Notes under the pieces: generated by a model
Database searches by the model: none
Seen by the model: the letters and a program-made list of their open reading frames with translations, nothing else
What the model was told of the DNA's origin: nothing
Assembly (NCBI RefSeq): GCF_025403485.1
Contig: NZ_CP099966.1
Coordinates: 4,276,501 to 4,340,500 of the forward strand
Length of the DNA stretch: 64,000 bases
Source: Chryseobacterium paludis
Lineage (GTDB): Bacteria; Bacteroidota; Bacteroidia; Flavobacteriales; Weeksellaceae
Direction: 5' to 3'
In this document: positions 44,691 through 53,262 of the stretch, piece by piece
Layout: the number at the start of each line of letters is the position of its first letter
Numbering within the stretch: position 1 is the stretch's first letter
Position numbers and translations under genes: made by a program

Positions 44691-46187
44691 TTAGTTTTTA
44701 CTTTGCGGTTCTGATTCTATTTCTTTTCGTATTTTTTCAATAGAACTTTTCATACTCAGATTGAAATATTCCTTCTCCAGTCTAACAGGTGGAGCTTGTC
44801 TTACTTCGCAATCAGCAATACTGCAGGATTCACAGGTTACACCTACATTGATCGTAGGTAAAGTGGGTGATTTGATAAAGTTTATTTTCTTTATCGTTTG
44901 GGAATTCAGTAAAATTCCGAGACAATAGCTTCTGTTGCTGCCATCTGAAAATGGATTTTTCTGAGAAGTGGAAATTACCAGATAACTTATACCCTGATCT
45001 TTGTAATGGGAAATTTGGGCATCCGTCACAGTTTCATTTTCTTTTAAATGCTGAAGGTTTTTAACGGCTATCCATCTTCTGCAGTAATGTTCATTTGTGG
45101 CATTGGCATGAGGAGCCTGTTGATGATTAAGATGTAGCTCTTTTAAGATCTGTATCCTATCTGAGCCTTTCTTTTTAACCAGACATAAGTAAAACAGATC
45201 TTTAATTCCTAATTCCGATGACAGGATATTGGTCAGTCTGTAATAAAATGTTTCAGGAGAATTGGTGAAGCTTTCAATGAGATCGGTAAAGTTTTTTGGC
45301 TTCCATGTATTTTGTAAAAAAAAGTCGGAGGTATTTTCAATGATCTGCTCCTTTGAGATGAGTAATGCACCGGCAAAATAAGAGGCGTAAAAATTATTCA
45401 GAATTTCTTCAAAACTTCCAAAGTCCAGCCACGAATAGGTGTTAGGGCGATTTTTTAATTCCAGAACGTTAAAGCCTATCTCTTTAGCCAGGATAAAAGT
45501 CTTCTGATCCTTCTCCAGCTTAATATTAAGAAGTAAGAGTTTTTTTTCGGGAATAAATAATGATCGCAGATGAGTTGAAGTTCCATAAGGTTCAAAATCT
45601 CTTGATTGGATGGTATAATTAAACTTCTCAATAAGAATACTTTGTAAAACATCAGGATTCATATTTTTATTGAATTCCAATTGATGTTCCTTTGCAAATA
45701 GCAATACTTTTTCTTCAATGTCAGGGAAATAATTGTCATAAAGCTCCTGAAAAGAACGCAATACAGCAAAATAAAAACGTTCTTTCCCTAAATTATAATT
45801 CTGAGATATTTCAATCAAAGCATTGATAAAAGCTGTTACTTTTTTAGGAGCGTCACTGATAATACTGATCAGGTTATTTTTATTGATCCCGAAAAGATCT
45901 AGTGGAACTTCTTTAAAGAAATCTGATTGTAAAATTTCATTGAATGGAGCGAGGCTCTTATCAAGTTTGGTAGACACCAGATCATCAAAAGTACAATTCA
46001 AAGATTCTGACAGTTGAATTATTTTATCATGTTTCGGATATTTTTTTCCATTCTCAATTTCGTTCAGATAAGATTTTGATAGACCTGTCTTTAGAGCAAG
46101 ATCCTGCAGAGACCAATTTTTCTTTTGTCTCTGCTGTTTCAGTTTTAGTCCGAATACCGTTTTAATAAAGTCGCTTTCTGCATTCAT
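44691..46187 (-). CDS. RamB/ScfR-like regulator: HTH_3 plus degenerate IrrE-like domain
   Basis: A 498-residue transcription regulator of the short-chain fatty acyl-CoA sensing type (RamB, PrpR). An XRE-type HTH opens it (LKQQRQKKNWSLQDLALKTGLSKSYLNEIENGKK, 17-50). The central part (about 170-290) follows the ImmA/IrrE peptidase layout, but the zinc motif HExxH is replaced by AKEIGFNV. The C-terminal DUF2083-like domain ends with a Cys cluster, TCESCSIADCEVRQAPPV. RamB in Corynebacterium controls acetate and glyoxylate genes. Here the gene is divergent from aceB/aceA with a 126-bp gap holding two dyads, so it very likely controls both them and itself. Confidence 0.88.
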   Translation of the reverse strand: MNAESDFIKTVFGLKLKQQRQKKNWSLQDLALKTGLSKSYLNEIENGKKYPKHDKIIQLSESLNCTFDDLVSTKLDKSLAPFNEILQSDFFKEVPLDLFGINKNNLISIISDAPKKVTAFINALIEISQNYNLGKERFYFAVLRSFQELYDNYFPDIEEKVLLFAKEHQLEFNKNMNPDVLQSILIEKFNYTIQSRDFEPYGTSTHLRSLFIPEKKLLLLNIKLEKDQKTFILAKEIGFNVLELKNRPNTYSWLDFGSFEEILNNFYASYFAGALLISKEQIIENTSDFFLQNTWKPKNFTDLIESFTNSPETFYYRLTNILSSELGIKDLFYLCLVKKKGSDRIQILKELHLNHQQAPHANATNEHYCRRWIAVKNLQHLKENETVTDAQISHYKDQGISYLVISTSQKNPFSDGSNRSYCLGILLNSQTIKKINFIKSPTLPTINVGVTCESCSIADCEVRQAPPVRLEKEYFNLSMKSSIEKIRKEIESEPQSKN

Positions 46188-46210
46188 TACTCAAATATAA
46201 ATAATTGATT

Positions 46211-46222
46211 GCGATTATTCGC
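46211..46222. promoter_or_regulatory. Dyad 1 between the regulator and aceB (GCGA-TTAT-TCGC)
   Basis: GCGA at 46211-46214 and TCGC at 46219-46222 are separated by TTAT, flanked by T and A (TGCGA/TCGCA). It has the same half-sites and spacing as the second dyad 35 bp away. Confidence 0.6.
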
Positions 46223-46240
46223 ATAATAAATTTTAAAAAT

Positions 46241-46262
46241 AATTAGCGAACGTTCGCTAATT
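46241..46262. promoter_or_regulatory. Dyad 2 between the regulator and aceB (perfect 22-bp palindrome)
   Basis: A perfect palindrome of 22 bp whose centre reads AGCGA-ACGT-TCGCT with AATT at both ends. Its half-sites and four-base spacer match dyad 1. It lies 52 bp before the aceB ATG and 54 bp before the regulator ATG. Confidence 0.7.
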
Positions 46263-46313
46263 GTGAAAATTTTTATTTATGTTTGTAATATCAAATCACA
46301 AAATCAATGAGTT

Positions 46314-47888
46314 ATGGAAACCACAACCCAATTAAAAATAAAGGCTCAAAGCCAGTTTAAAGAAATTTTTAATCCTGAGTTAGTAGAATTTCTGGTTGAA
46401 CTTCATCAGAATTTCAATACCAAGAGACTGGATCTTTTAGAAGAGAGAAAAGAAACTCAACTGGATTTTGACCGGAAACATCTTCCCAGGTTTTTACCAC
46501 AAACGGAAGAAATAAGAAATGGAAATTGGGTGTGTTCGCCACTTCCTAAAGATCTGCTCGATCGTAGGGTTGAAATTACAGGACCTGTGGACCGGAAGAT
46601 GATCATTAATGCACTCAATTCTGGCGCTTCTACTTTTATGGCGGATTTTGAGGATAGTAATTCTCCAACCTGGAAAAACTGTATGGAAGGTCAGATTAAC
46701 CTTTCTGATGCTATTAACAGAAACATCGATTTTACGAACGAGCAAGGGAAATCCTATACGCTTAATAGTAAAACAGCTGTTTTACTGATTCGTCCCAGGG
46801 GTTTGCATCTTTCTGAAAAACATATTGAGATCAATGGCGAAGAAACTTCAGGTTCGTTGGTGGATTTTGGAATTTATTTTTTTAGAAATGCCCATCAATT
46901 GCTGGAGAATGGAAGTGGTCCCTACTTTTACCTTCCAAAATTAGAACATTATAAAGAAGCCCGTTGGTGGAATGAAATTTTTGATTTTGCTCAGAATTAC
47001 CTTCAGATCCCAAAAGGAACTATTAAAGCAACGGTTTTAATAGAGACGATCACGGCATCATTTCAGATCGATGAGATTTTATACGAATTAAAAGAACATA
47101 GTTCAGGATTAAACTGTGGCCGATGGGATTATATTTTCTCATTTATTAAAAAATTCAGAAACCTTCCGGAATTTATTATTCCTGACCGGGATCAGGTAAC
47201 GATGACCTCTCCATTTATGGCCGCTTATTCAAAAAGAGTCATTGAGATCTGTCATAAGAGAAATGTCCATGCGATTGGTGGAATGGCAGCACAGATTCCT
47301 ATAAAAAATGATGATCAGGCGAATGATGCAGCTTTTGAAAAGGTAAAAGCTGATAAAGAACGTGAAGTAAAAAATGGGCATGATGGAACCTGGGTTGCAC
47401 ATCCCGCTTTGGTTTCAGTGGCAAAAAATATTTTTGACCAGTACATGCCTTATCCCAACCAGATTGATAAAAAAGTGGATTATCAGATCAAAGAAAGTGA
47501 CCTGTTAGAAATTCCAAAAGGCGAGATTAGTGAAAAAGGAGTCCGTAAGAATATTAATGTCGGAATCCTGTATCTCGAAAGCTGGTTGATGGGAGTGGGT
47601 GCTGCAGCGATTTATAACCTGATGGAAGATGCGGCCACTGCAGAGATTTCACGAACACAGATCTGGCAATGGCTAAACAATGAAGCGGTATTAATTGATG
47701 ACAGAGTATTAACCAGAGAAATGGTTCTTCAATGGGAAAAAGAAGAAATGGAGACTATTGAAAAATATGTTGGTGAAGAACGATTTAAGAACGGAAAATT
47801 CAACCTCGCGAAAGAACTTTTTAATGAACTGATCTTCTCAGAGAAGTTTGAGGAATTCCTGACGTTGAAAGCGTACCCTTTTATCTAA
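46314..47888 (+). CDS. aceB: Malate synthase A
   Basis: Condenses glyoxylate with acetyl-CoA in the glyoxylate shunt. 524 residues, AceB (isoform A) type. Seen: MADFEDSNSPTW, the signature HSSGLNCGRWDYIFSFIKKF near 262, catalytic Asp/Glu regions, GGMAAQIPIKN and GHDGTWVAHPALV. All match active malate synthase A. The 145-bp gap to aceA suggests aceA may be read through or have its own promoter. Confidence 0.97.
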   Translation: METTTQLKIKAQSQFKEIFNPELVEFLVELHQNFNTKRLDLLEERKETQLDFDRKHLPRFLPQTEEIRNGNWVCSPLPKDLLDRRVEITGPVDRKMIINALNSGASTFMADFEDSNSPTWKNCMEGQINLSDAINRNIDFTNEQGKSYTLNSKTAVLLIRPRGLHLSEKHIEINGEETSGSLVDFGIYFFRNAHQLLENGSGPYFYLPKLEHYKEARWWNEIFDFAQNYLQIPKGTIKATVLIETITASFQIDEILYELKEHSSGLNCGRWDYIFSFIKKFRNLPEFIIPDRDQVTMTSPFMAAYSKRVIEICHKRNVHAIGGMAAQIPIKNDDQANDAAFEKVKADKEREVKNGHDGTWVAHPALVSVAKNIFDQYMPYPNQIDKKVDYQIKESDLLEIPKGEISEKGVRKNINVGILYLESWLMGVGAAAIYNLMEDAATAEISRTQIWQWLNNEAVLIDDRVLTREMVLQWEKEEMETIEKYVGEERFKNGKFNLAKELFNELIFSEKFEEFLTLKAYPFI

Positions 47889-48032
47889 GCAAAAAGTGCA
47901 TGAGTTTTGGGTGTTATGATGGAGGAATTTAGAATAAAACCACACCATACAAAATGATTTTATGGAAAATTGTTTCACTCGAATCCTATAAATCGCAATT
48001 GAAAATATTAACTAAATACAAATCAAAATATT

Positions 48033-49313
48033 ATGAAAACGAAACAAGAAAAAATTCAGGCTTTAGAGCAGGATTGGTTGAGCAATCCTCGTTGGAATGG
48101 CGTACAAAGACCTTATACTGCTGAGGAAGTATTAAAACTCAGAGGCTCTTATACAATCGATTATACGATTGCTACTGAAATGTCTAAAAAGTTCTGGGAG
48201 AAACTAATGACTCAGGATTTTGTAGCCGGATTAGGAGCATTAACCGGAAATCAGGCGGTACAGGAAGTAGATGCCGGTCTGGAGGCAATTTACCTTTCAG
48301 GATGGCAGGTGGCTGCTGATGCTAATTTATCAGGGGAAATGTATCCTGACCAGTCTTTATATCCTGCGAATTCAGTGCCTTCTGTAGTGAAGAAAATTAA
48401 TAATGCTTTATTGAGAGCTGACCAGATCCAATCCGTAAGTGGAAATGGAGACAGAGAATATCTGGTTCCTATTATTGCAGATGCAGAAGCCGGTTTTGGA
48501 GGCAATCTAAATGCTTTTGAACTCATGAAGCAAATGATAGAAGCCGGTGCTGCGGGAGTGCATTTTGAAGATCAGTTGTCATCAGCAAAAAAATGTGGTC
48601 ACCTGGGTGGTAAAGTATTGGTTCCAACTCAGGAGGCTATCAATAAATTAGTTGCAGCCCGTTTGGCATCAGATGTAACAGGGGTTCCAAGTGTGATTAT
48701 CGCAAGAACAGATGCTGATGCTGCAGACTTACTGACTTCAGATATCGATGATCGAGATAAAAAATTTGTAACCGGAGAAAGAACATCAGAAGGTTTTTAT
48801 GTGGTGAAAAATGGAGTAGAGCAGGGAATAGACCGTGGTTTATCTTATGCTCCGTATGCAGATCTGATCTGGATGGAAACTTCTAATCCTGATCTGGAAC
48901 AGGCAAGAAGATTTGCAGAAGGAATTCACGCCAAATTCCCAGGAAAAATGCTGGCTTACAATTGTTCACCATCTTTCAATTGGGCAGCAAAATTAAGTGT
49001 TGAAGAAATGACTACCTTCCGTGAGGAATTGGCAAAAATGGGTTATAAATTCCAGTTTATCACATTGGCAGGTTTCCATGCGTTGAATACTGCGATGTTT
49101 GAATTGGCTTTGGCATATAAAGAAAAAGGAATGGCTGGATATTCCGAATTACAGGAACGTGAGTTTGCTTTACAGCAAAAAGGTTTCAGAGCAGTAAAAC
49201 ACCAGTCTTTTGTAGGAACAGGATATTTTGATGAGGTTCAGAATGTGGTGACTGGTGGTTCTTCAGCTACGGTAGCAATGAAAGACTCTACTGAAATGGC
49301 ACAATTTCATTAA
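48033..49313 (+). CDS. aceA: Isocitrate lyase
   Basis: Splits isocitrate to succinate and glyoxylate. 426 residues. The catalytic loop [17 protein letters not shown] (Cys near 190), [32 protein letters not shown] and [11 protein letters not shown] are intact, and [13 protein letters not shown] follows. With aceB upstream it forms the complete glyoxylate shunt, allowing growth on acetate or fatty acids. Confidence 0.97.
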   Translation: MKTKQEKIQALEQDWLSNPRWNGVQRPYTAEEVLKLRGSYTIDYTIATEMSKKFWEKLMTQDFVAGLGALTGNQAVQEVDAGLEAIYLSGWQVAADANLSGEMYPDQSLYPANSVPSVVKKINNALLRADQIQSVSGNGDREYLVPIIADAEAGFGGNLNAFELMKQMIEAGAAGVHFEDQLSSAKKCGHLGGKVLVPTQEAINKLVAARLASDVTGVPSVIIARTDADAADLLTSDIDDRDKKFVTGERTSEGFYVVKNGVEQGIDRGLSYAPYADLIWMETSNPDLEQARRFAEGIHAKFPGKMLAYNCSPSFNWAAKLSVEEMTTFREELAKMGYKFQFITLAGFHALNTAMFELALAYKEKGMAGYSELQEREFALQQKGFRAVKHQSFVGTGYFDEVQNVVTGGSSATVAMKDSTEMAQFH

Positions 49314-49344
49314 GATTCATTTTTCGCATTATACATATTGTTTG

Positions 49345-49377
49345 AAAGCCTCCTCAATTTTGGGGAGGTTTTATTTT
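49345..49377 (+). terminator. Terminator of aceBA
   Basis: Stem AAAGCCTCCTCA / TGGGGAGGTTTT with two G-U pairs and loop ATTT, then TTTATTTTT. Confidence 0.8.
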
Positions 49378-49384
49378 TAAGTAT

Positions 49385-49392
49385 TATTTTTG
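49385..49392 (+). promoter_or_regulatory. Putative -7 element (TATTTTTG) of the thioesterase gene
   Basis: TATTTTTG ends 18 bases before ATG 49411 and just follows the aceA terminator. Confidence 0.45.
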
Positions 49393-49410
49393 AATAAATT
49401 TTTCAAAAGG

Positions 49411-49794
49411 ATGAGTTTAGTATATCAAAAAGAAATAAAAGTAACAGAAGAAAATATAGATCAGAATAAGCATGTCAATAATGTGCAATATGTAAGCTGG
49501 GTGGAAGAAATAGCCACAGAACATTGGGATTTTGTAAAGCATAGGACTGAGTATCCCGAAGATATCTGGATGCTTCTGGATCATCATATTCAATACAAAA
49601 AACAGGTGTATCTGAATGATGTAATAACTGTAAAAACCTACCCCAAAGATCCGGAAGGCATCAAACAGCCCAGAAAAGTTGAGTTCTATTGTAATGGTCA
49701 GCTTGTGGTAGATTCCCTGACGCTGTGGGTTTTAATTGATTCTAAAACACAAAAAATTCAAAGATTGAAAAGTGATTGGCTGGAAAAGCTTTAA
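49411..49794 (+). CDS. Acyl-CoA thioesterase, hotdog fold
   Basis: A 127-residue 4-hydroxybenzoyl-CoA thioesterase-like protein (4HBT). The signature DQNKHVNNVQYVSWVEEIATEHWDF contains the HVNN-x-x-Y motif and the catalytic Asp/Glu region, followed by the hotdog strands (VYLNDVITVKTYP; GQLVVDSLTLWVLIDS). Substrate chain length is not apparent. ATG 49411 was chosen; the frame extends to a TTG at 49390 that overlaps the -7 element. Confidence 0.88.
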   Translation: MSLVYQKEIKVTEENIDQNKHVNNVQYVSWVEEIATEHWDFVKHRTEYPEDIWMLLDHHIQYKKQVYLNDVITVKTYPKDPEGIKQPRKVEFYCNGQLVVDSLTLWVLIDSKTQKIQRLKSDWLEKL

Positions 49795-49853
49795 ATATAT
49801 TATATTTGGAAACTAAAAAAGAACTACAAAAGTTTTAAAATAATTATAAAAAA

Positions 49854-50429
49854 ATGAAGTTAATTAAAGTGTTTTTTATTGCAGCAGGATTGACGCTGAC
49901 TGCTAATGTCGCAAATGCTCAACAAAAGATAGGGAATGTAAATTCTGATGATATTTTTGCAAGTATGTCTGAAGTGAAAACAGCAAATGCAACCGTCGAT
50001 AACCTTACTAAAGCAAAGCAAACTGAAATTGAAAAATTAATCAGTGATTACCAGGCTAAACTGAAAGTAGCACAGGATAAAGAAAAGACAATGAATGAGG
50101 CTAATAAAGAAGCCGTAACTAAAGAACTGATAGCAGCACAAACAGAATTACAAGGTTTGGGTAAGAAAATAGAAGAAGCGAGAACAACCGCAGCTAAAGA
50201 TATTTCAGCTAAACAAAATGAGCTGTTTACTCCTTTACAGCAAAAAATACAAACTGCTATTTCTGCTGTAGCTAAAGAAAGAAGTCTGAATTATGTATTT
50301 GATACTTCATCAGCACAAGGTGCTAACAATCTTGTGTACACAGATGGAAGCGAAGATATCACAGCTGCTGTGAAAACTAAATTAGGAGCAACAGCAACAG
50401 CAACTAAACCAGCTGCAAAATCTAAATAA
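49854..50429 (+). CDS. OmpH/Skp-family periplasmic chaperone
   Basis: A 191-residue OmpH/Skp protein: signal peptide MKLIKVFFIAAGLTLTANVANAQ, then IGNVNSDDIFASM and a long Lys/Glu/Ala coiled coil (about 50-130), then a C-terminal strand (LNYVFDTSSAQGANNLVY). A low-complexity Ala/Thr/Lys tail ends the protein. Skp family members hold unfolded outer membrane proteins in the periplasm. A terminator follows. Confidence 0.9.
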   Translation: MKLIKVFFIAAGLTLTANVANAQQKIGNVNSDDIFASMSEVKTANATVDNLTKAKQTEIEKLISDYQAKLKVAQDKEKTMNEANKEAVTKELIAAQTELQGLGKKIEEARTTAAKDISAKQNELFTPLQQKIQTAISAVAKERSLNYVFDTSSAQGANNLVYTDGSEDITAAVKTKLGATATATKPAAKSK

Positions 50430-50455
50430 TAGTTTCTGTAAATTAAAATATTCTA

Positions 50456-50491
50456 AACGGAATCGGATCAAAAGTCTGGTTCCGTTTTTTT
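50456..50491 (+). terminator. Terminator of the ompH-like gene
   Basis: Stem AAACGGAATC / GGTTCCGTTT with one G-U pair, a 13-base loop and a T-run, 27 bp after the stop. Confidence 0.8.
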
Positions 50492-50762
50492 ATACATATA
50501 GCTCCTGGAAAATATAATAATACTATTGTATATTGTTTCCTTGACTGTCAAAAATGAAAGAATTTATTTTAAGTCCTTATTTTTGAAAAAATTGGATAAA
50601 TAACAGAGGAAATTAACTTTTGAACTATTAGAAGAGTCTTGCAATGATTACAAATATTTTGTCGGATCATTGATGGAATTTTTATCAGAAATAGATCCCT
50701 ATTAATTTTTTATTATCATATCATACTGCTCAGCAGATGTCCCAAACTCACCCCAAATTCCT

Positions 50763-50770
50763 TATCTTTG
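50763..50770 (+). promoter_or_regulatory. Putative -7 element (TATCTTTG) adjacent to the queD start
   Basis: TATCTTTG is followed by CACC and then the queD ATG at 50775, so transcription would begin at or very near the start codon. No -33 TTG is visible at standard spacing. Confidence 0.5.
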
Positions 50771-50774
50771 CACC

Positions 50775-51221
50775 ATGATACGTATTACAAAAATTTTTAC
50801 ATTCGAAACAGCGCATGTGCTGTATAATTACGATGGAAAATGTAAAAATATGCATGGACATTCCTATAAGCTGTTTGTAACAGTGAAGGGAAAACCTGTA
50901 AATGATTTGGAGAACCCTAAAAATGGGATGGTAGTGGATTTTGGTGATATCAAAAGTATTGTAAAATCTGAAATTGTAGATGTTTGGGATCACGCGGTCT
51001 TAATTAACGGATTGTCTCCACATAAAGAATTGGGAGAAGATCTTGAGGGAAGAGGTCATAAAGTGATCTATTGTAATTTTCAACCGACTTGCGAAAATAT
51101 GCTGTATGCTATTGCAGCTAAAATAAAATCTAAGCTTCCGGCTGAGGTTTCTCTGGCTTATCTTAAACTTCATGAAACTGAAAACTCTTACGGAGAATGG
51201 TTTGCTGAAGATAATTCTTAA
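50775..51221 (+). CDS. queD: 6-carboxy-5,6,7,8-tetrahydropterin synthase
   Basis: Second enzyme of queuosine (7-deazaguanine) synthesis. 148 residues of the 6-pyruvoyl-tetrahydropterin synthase fold. Zinc-binding and catalytic residues are visible: ETAHVLYNYDGKCKNMHGHSYKL (His of TAH, catalytic Cys of GKC, His of HGH), WDHAVLING, and the C-terminal VSLAYLKLHETENSYGEW with the substrate Glu. It precedes lpxH by 26 bp, so they may be co-transcribed. Confidence 0.93.
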   Translation: MIRITKIFTFETAHVLYNYDGKCKNMHGHSYKLFVTVKGKPVNDLENPKNGMVVDFGDIKSIVKSEIVDVWDHAVLINGLSPHKELGEDLEGRGHKVIYCNFQPTCENMLYAIAAKIKSKLPAEVSLAYLKLHETENSYGEWFAEDNS

Positions 51222-51247
51222 ATTTACCCAACAAAAAACTCAAATAG

Positions 51248-52039
51248 GTGTTAAAGACAACCATCAATTTAGAACCTGGAAAAAAAGTGTATTTTGCTTC
51301 CGATCAGCATTTTGGAGCTCCTGACCCAAAGGAAAGCAAAGTGCGTGAAGAAAAGTTCATCCGCTGGATGGACGAGATAAAAGAAGATGCTCAGGTTTTA
51401 TTTTTAATGGGTGACCTTTTTGATTTCTGGCATGAATGGAAATATGTGATTCCGAAAGGATACGTCCGTGTATTGGGAAAGATCGCAGAATTAAAGGATA
51501 GAGGTATTCATGTTTACTTCTTTGTAGGCAATCACGATCTATGGATGAAAGATTATCTCGAGGAGGAAATCGGCTGTACTGTATTTTATAAGAAACAATA
51601 TTTTGAAATGGGTGGTAAACAGTTTTTACTCGCTCATGGAGACGGTTTAGGGCCTGGTGATAAGGGCTATAAAAGGATGAAAAAGTTATTCACAAATCCT
51701 ATTGCACAATGGGCTTTTAAATGGCTTCATCCGGATATTGCAATGAAGATCGCATTGTATCTTTCACAGAAAAATAAAATGATTTCTGGTGAAGAAGATA
51801 AAGCATTTTTAGGGGAAGATAAAGAGTTTTTGATCATCTACTCGAAAGAGAAACTGAAGACTGAGAAGATCGATTATTTTATTTATGGACACCGTCATCT
51901 TCCGATGGTTTTAGATCTGGAACAAAATGCCAAATATATCAATCTTGGAGATTGGATTTCCTATTTTACCTACGGTGTTTTTCAAGAAGATTTTGAATTA
52001 AAGACCTTTGAGGAAAAGACAAAAAAAAATTACCCCTAA
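51248..52039 (+). CDS. lpxH: UDP-2,3-diacylglucosamine diphosphatase (LpxH-like)
   Basis: A calcineurin-type phosphoesterase that makes lipid X in lipid A synthesis. 263 residues. Metal ligands: FASDQHFGAPDP (DxH), GDLFDFWHEW, GNHDLWM (GNHD), HGDGLGPGD, YGHRHLP. The order and spacing fit LpxH rather than LpxI. It begins with GTG (51248); no ATG gives the N-terminal YFASDQHFG intact. It follows queD by 26 bp. Confidence 0.9.
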   Translation: MLKTTINLEPGKKVYFASDQHFGAPDPKESKVREEKFIRWMDEIKEDAQVLFLMGDLFDFWHEWKYVIPKGYVRVLGKIAELKDRGIHVYFFVGNHDLWMKDYLEEEIGCTVFYKKQYFEMGGKQFLLAHGDGLGPGDKGYKRMKKLFTNPIAQWAFKWLHPDIAMKIALYLSQKNKMISGEEDKAFLGEDKEFLIIYSKEKLKTEKIDYFIYGHRHLPMVLDLEQNAKYINLGDWISYFTYGVFQEDFELKTFEEKTKKNYP

Positions 52040-52211
52040 AAGAGGTAATCTTCGAATGAATAAATTCACTCTGTTTTTAATCCATATTCCGCATACATCA
52101 TTGCAATAACTTGACCAAAAATTTCAATTTATATTAAAAAAATATTAAAAAGGGTTGATGTTGGGTTAATCGATTAGAAATGAGACGATAAGAATATTAA
52201 AAATTTAGAAA

Positions 52212-53201
52212 TTGGAAAATATATTCAACATACAGACTGAGCAGGATTTTTTAAATGCTTCATTGAAAACATTTCGTTATCAATACGAGAATGTTGAGAT
52301 ATACAGGAAGTTTGTAGATTATCTTAAGGTGAATCCTGAAACAGTTAGTGAACTGTCAAAAATTCCATTTCTACCAATAGAAATGTTTAAGAATCATCAG
52401 ATCCTGGACAAAAAAGCATCTGCAGATCTGTATTTTCAAAGTTCGGGAACCACACAGATGAACTTATCTAAGCATTTCATTGCGAATGAAAACCTGTACC
52501 GTGAAAGTATTTATAAAAGCTTTGAGCAGTTTATCGGAAAGCCTGAGGATTTTATTTTCCTTGGATTGTTACCAAGTTATCTGGAAAAACAGAATTCATC
52601 ATTAATTTATATGGTAGATTATTTGATGAGCACTTCCGCAAAACCTGAAAACGGATATTTTTTATACAACCACTCCGATTTATTTGACCTTTTAAATACA
52701 TTGAAAGATAAAAAAGTGATACTATTCGGTGTTTCTTTTGCGCTTTTGGATTTTCTGGACTATTGTCATTCCGAACGAAATGGAGAATCATTAAATTTTA
52801 TGGAAAACTTAGTGGTGATCGAAACCGGTGGAATGAAAGGCAGAAAGGAAGAAATGACAAAAGATGAATTGCTGGTAATTCTTCAGGAAGGTTTTAAAAC
52901 AGATAAGATCTATTCAGAATATTCAATGACAGAATTGTTATCTCAGGCATATTCCCTTGGAAATAATGAATATAAGTGTCCAAATTGGATGCGTATTTTA
53001 GTGAGAAATGTAGAGGATCCACTGACGTATGAGAAAGAGGGTAGAACCGGGGCTGTTAATATTATAGACCTGGCGAATATTCATTCCTGCTCTTTTATTG
53101 CAACACAGGATTTAGGAAAAACACTTGTTGATGGGAAGTTTCAGATTCTCGGAAGAATAGATCATTCTGATATTCGTGGATGCAGCTTACTGGTTTCTTA
53201 A
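52212..53201 (+). CDS. LuxE-like acyl-protein synthetase family protein with REP-derived insert
   Basis: A 329-residue member of the acyl-protein synthetase (LuxE) family, an adenylating enzyme fold. YFQSSGTTQMNLSKHF near 75 is the P-loop-like nucleotide motif; LVVIETGGMKGRKEEMTKDEL and IYSEYSMTELLSQAYSLG are further family blocks, ending in TQDLGKTLVDGKFQILGRIDHSDIRGCSLL. At residues about 184-194 the peptide YCHSERNGES is encoded by a REP-like palindrome, in frame (52764-52789). The start is TTG at 52212. The substrate is not known; Flavobacteriia carry one copy outside any lux operon. Confidence 0.85.
   Translation: MENIFNIQTEQDFLNASLKTFRYQYENVEIYRKFVDYLKVNPETVSELSKIPFLPIEMFKNHQILDKKASADLYFQSSGTTQMNLSKHFIANENLYRESIYKSFEQFIGKPEDFIFLGLLPSYLEKQNSSLIYMVDYLMSTSAKPENGYFLYNHSDLFDLLNTLKDKKVILFGVSFALLDFLDYCHSERNGESLNFMENLVVIETGGMKGRKEEMTKDELLVILQEGFKTDKIYSEYSMTELLSQAYSLGNNEYKCPNWMRILVRNVEDPLTYEKEGRTGAVNIIDLANIHSCSFIATQDLGKTLVDGKFQILGRIDHSDIRGCSLLVS
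52764..52789. repeat. REP-like palindrome inside the LuxE-like gene
   Basis: TGTCATTCCGAACGAAATGG plus AGAATC: ATTCC and GGAGAAT arms around a CGAACGAAAT centre. Sequences like TGTCATTCCGAACGAAGTGA are common intergenic palindromes in Bacteroidetes. Here it adds about ten codons without a shift. Confidence 0.6.
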
Positions 53202-53262
53202 ATCAGAAGTCAGGTTGAGCAGGAAAATGCGATCATCTAAAACATTGTAAAAGATTAAAAAT

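Larger units (their letters stand above)
50430..50774. other. 345-bp intergenic region
   Basis: It holds the ompH terminator (50456-50491) and the queD promoter element (50763-50770). I see no gene, RNA structure or strong repeat in the remaining AT-rich 270 bp. Confidence 0.5.

Noticed and set aside
52025..52052. A terminator hairpin after lpxH (ATTACC...GGTAAT)
   Set aside because: The stem is six base pairs with no T-tract on either strand.
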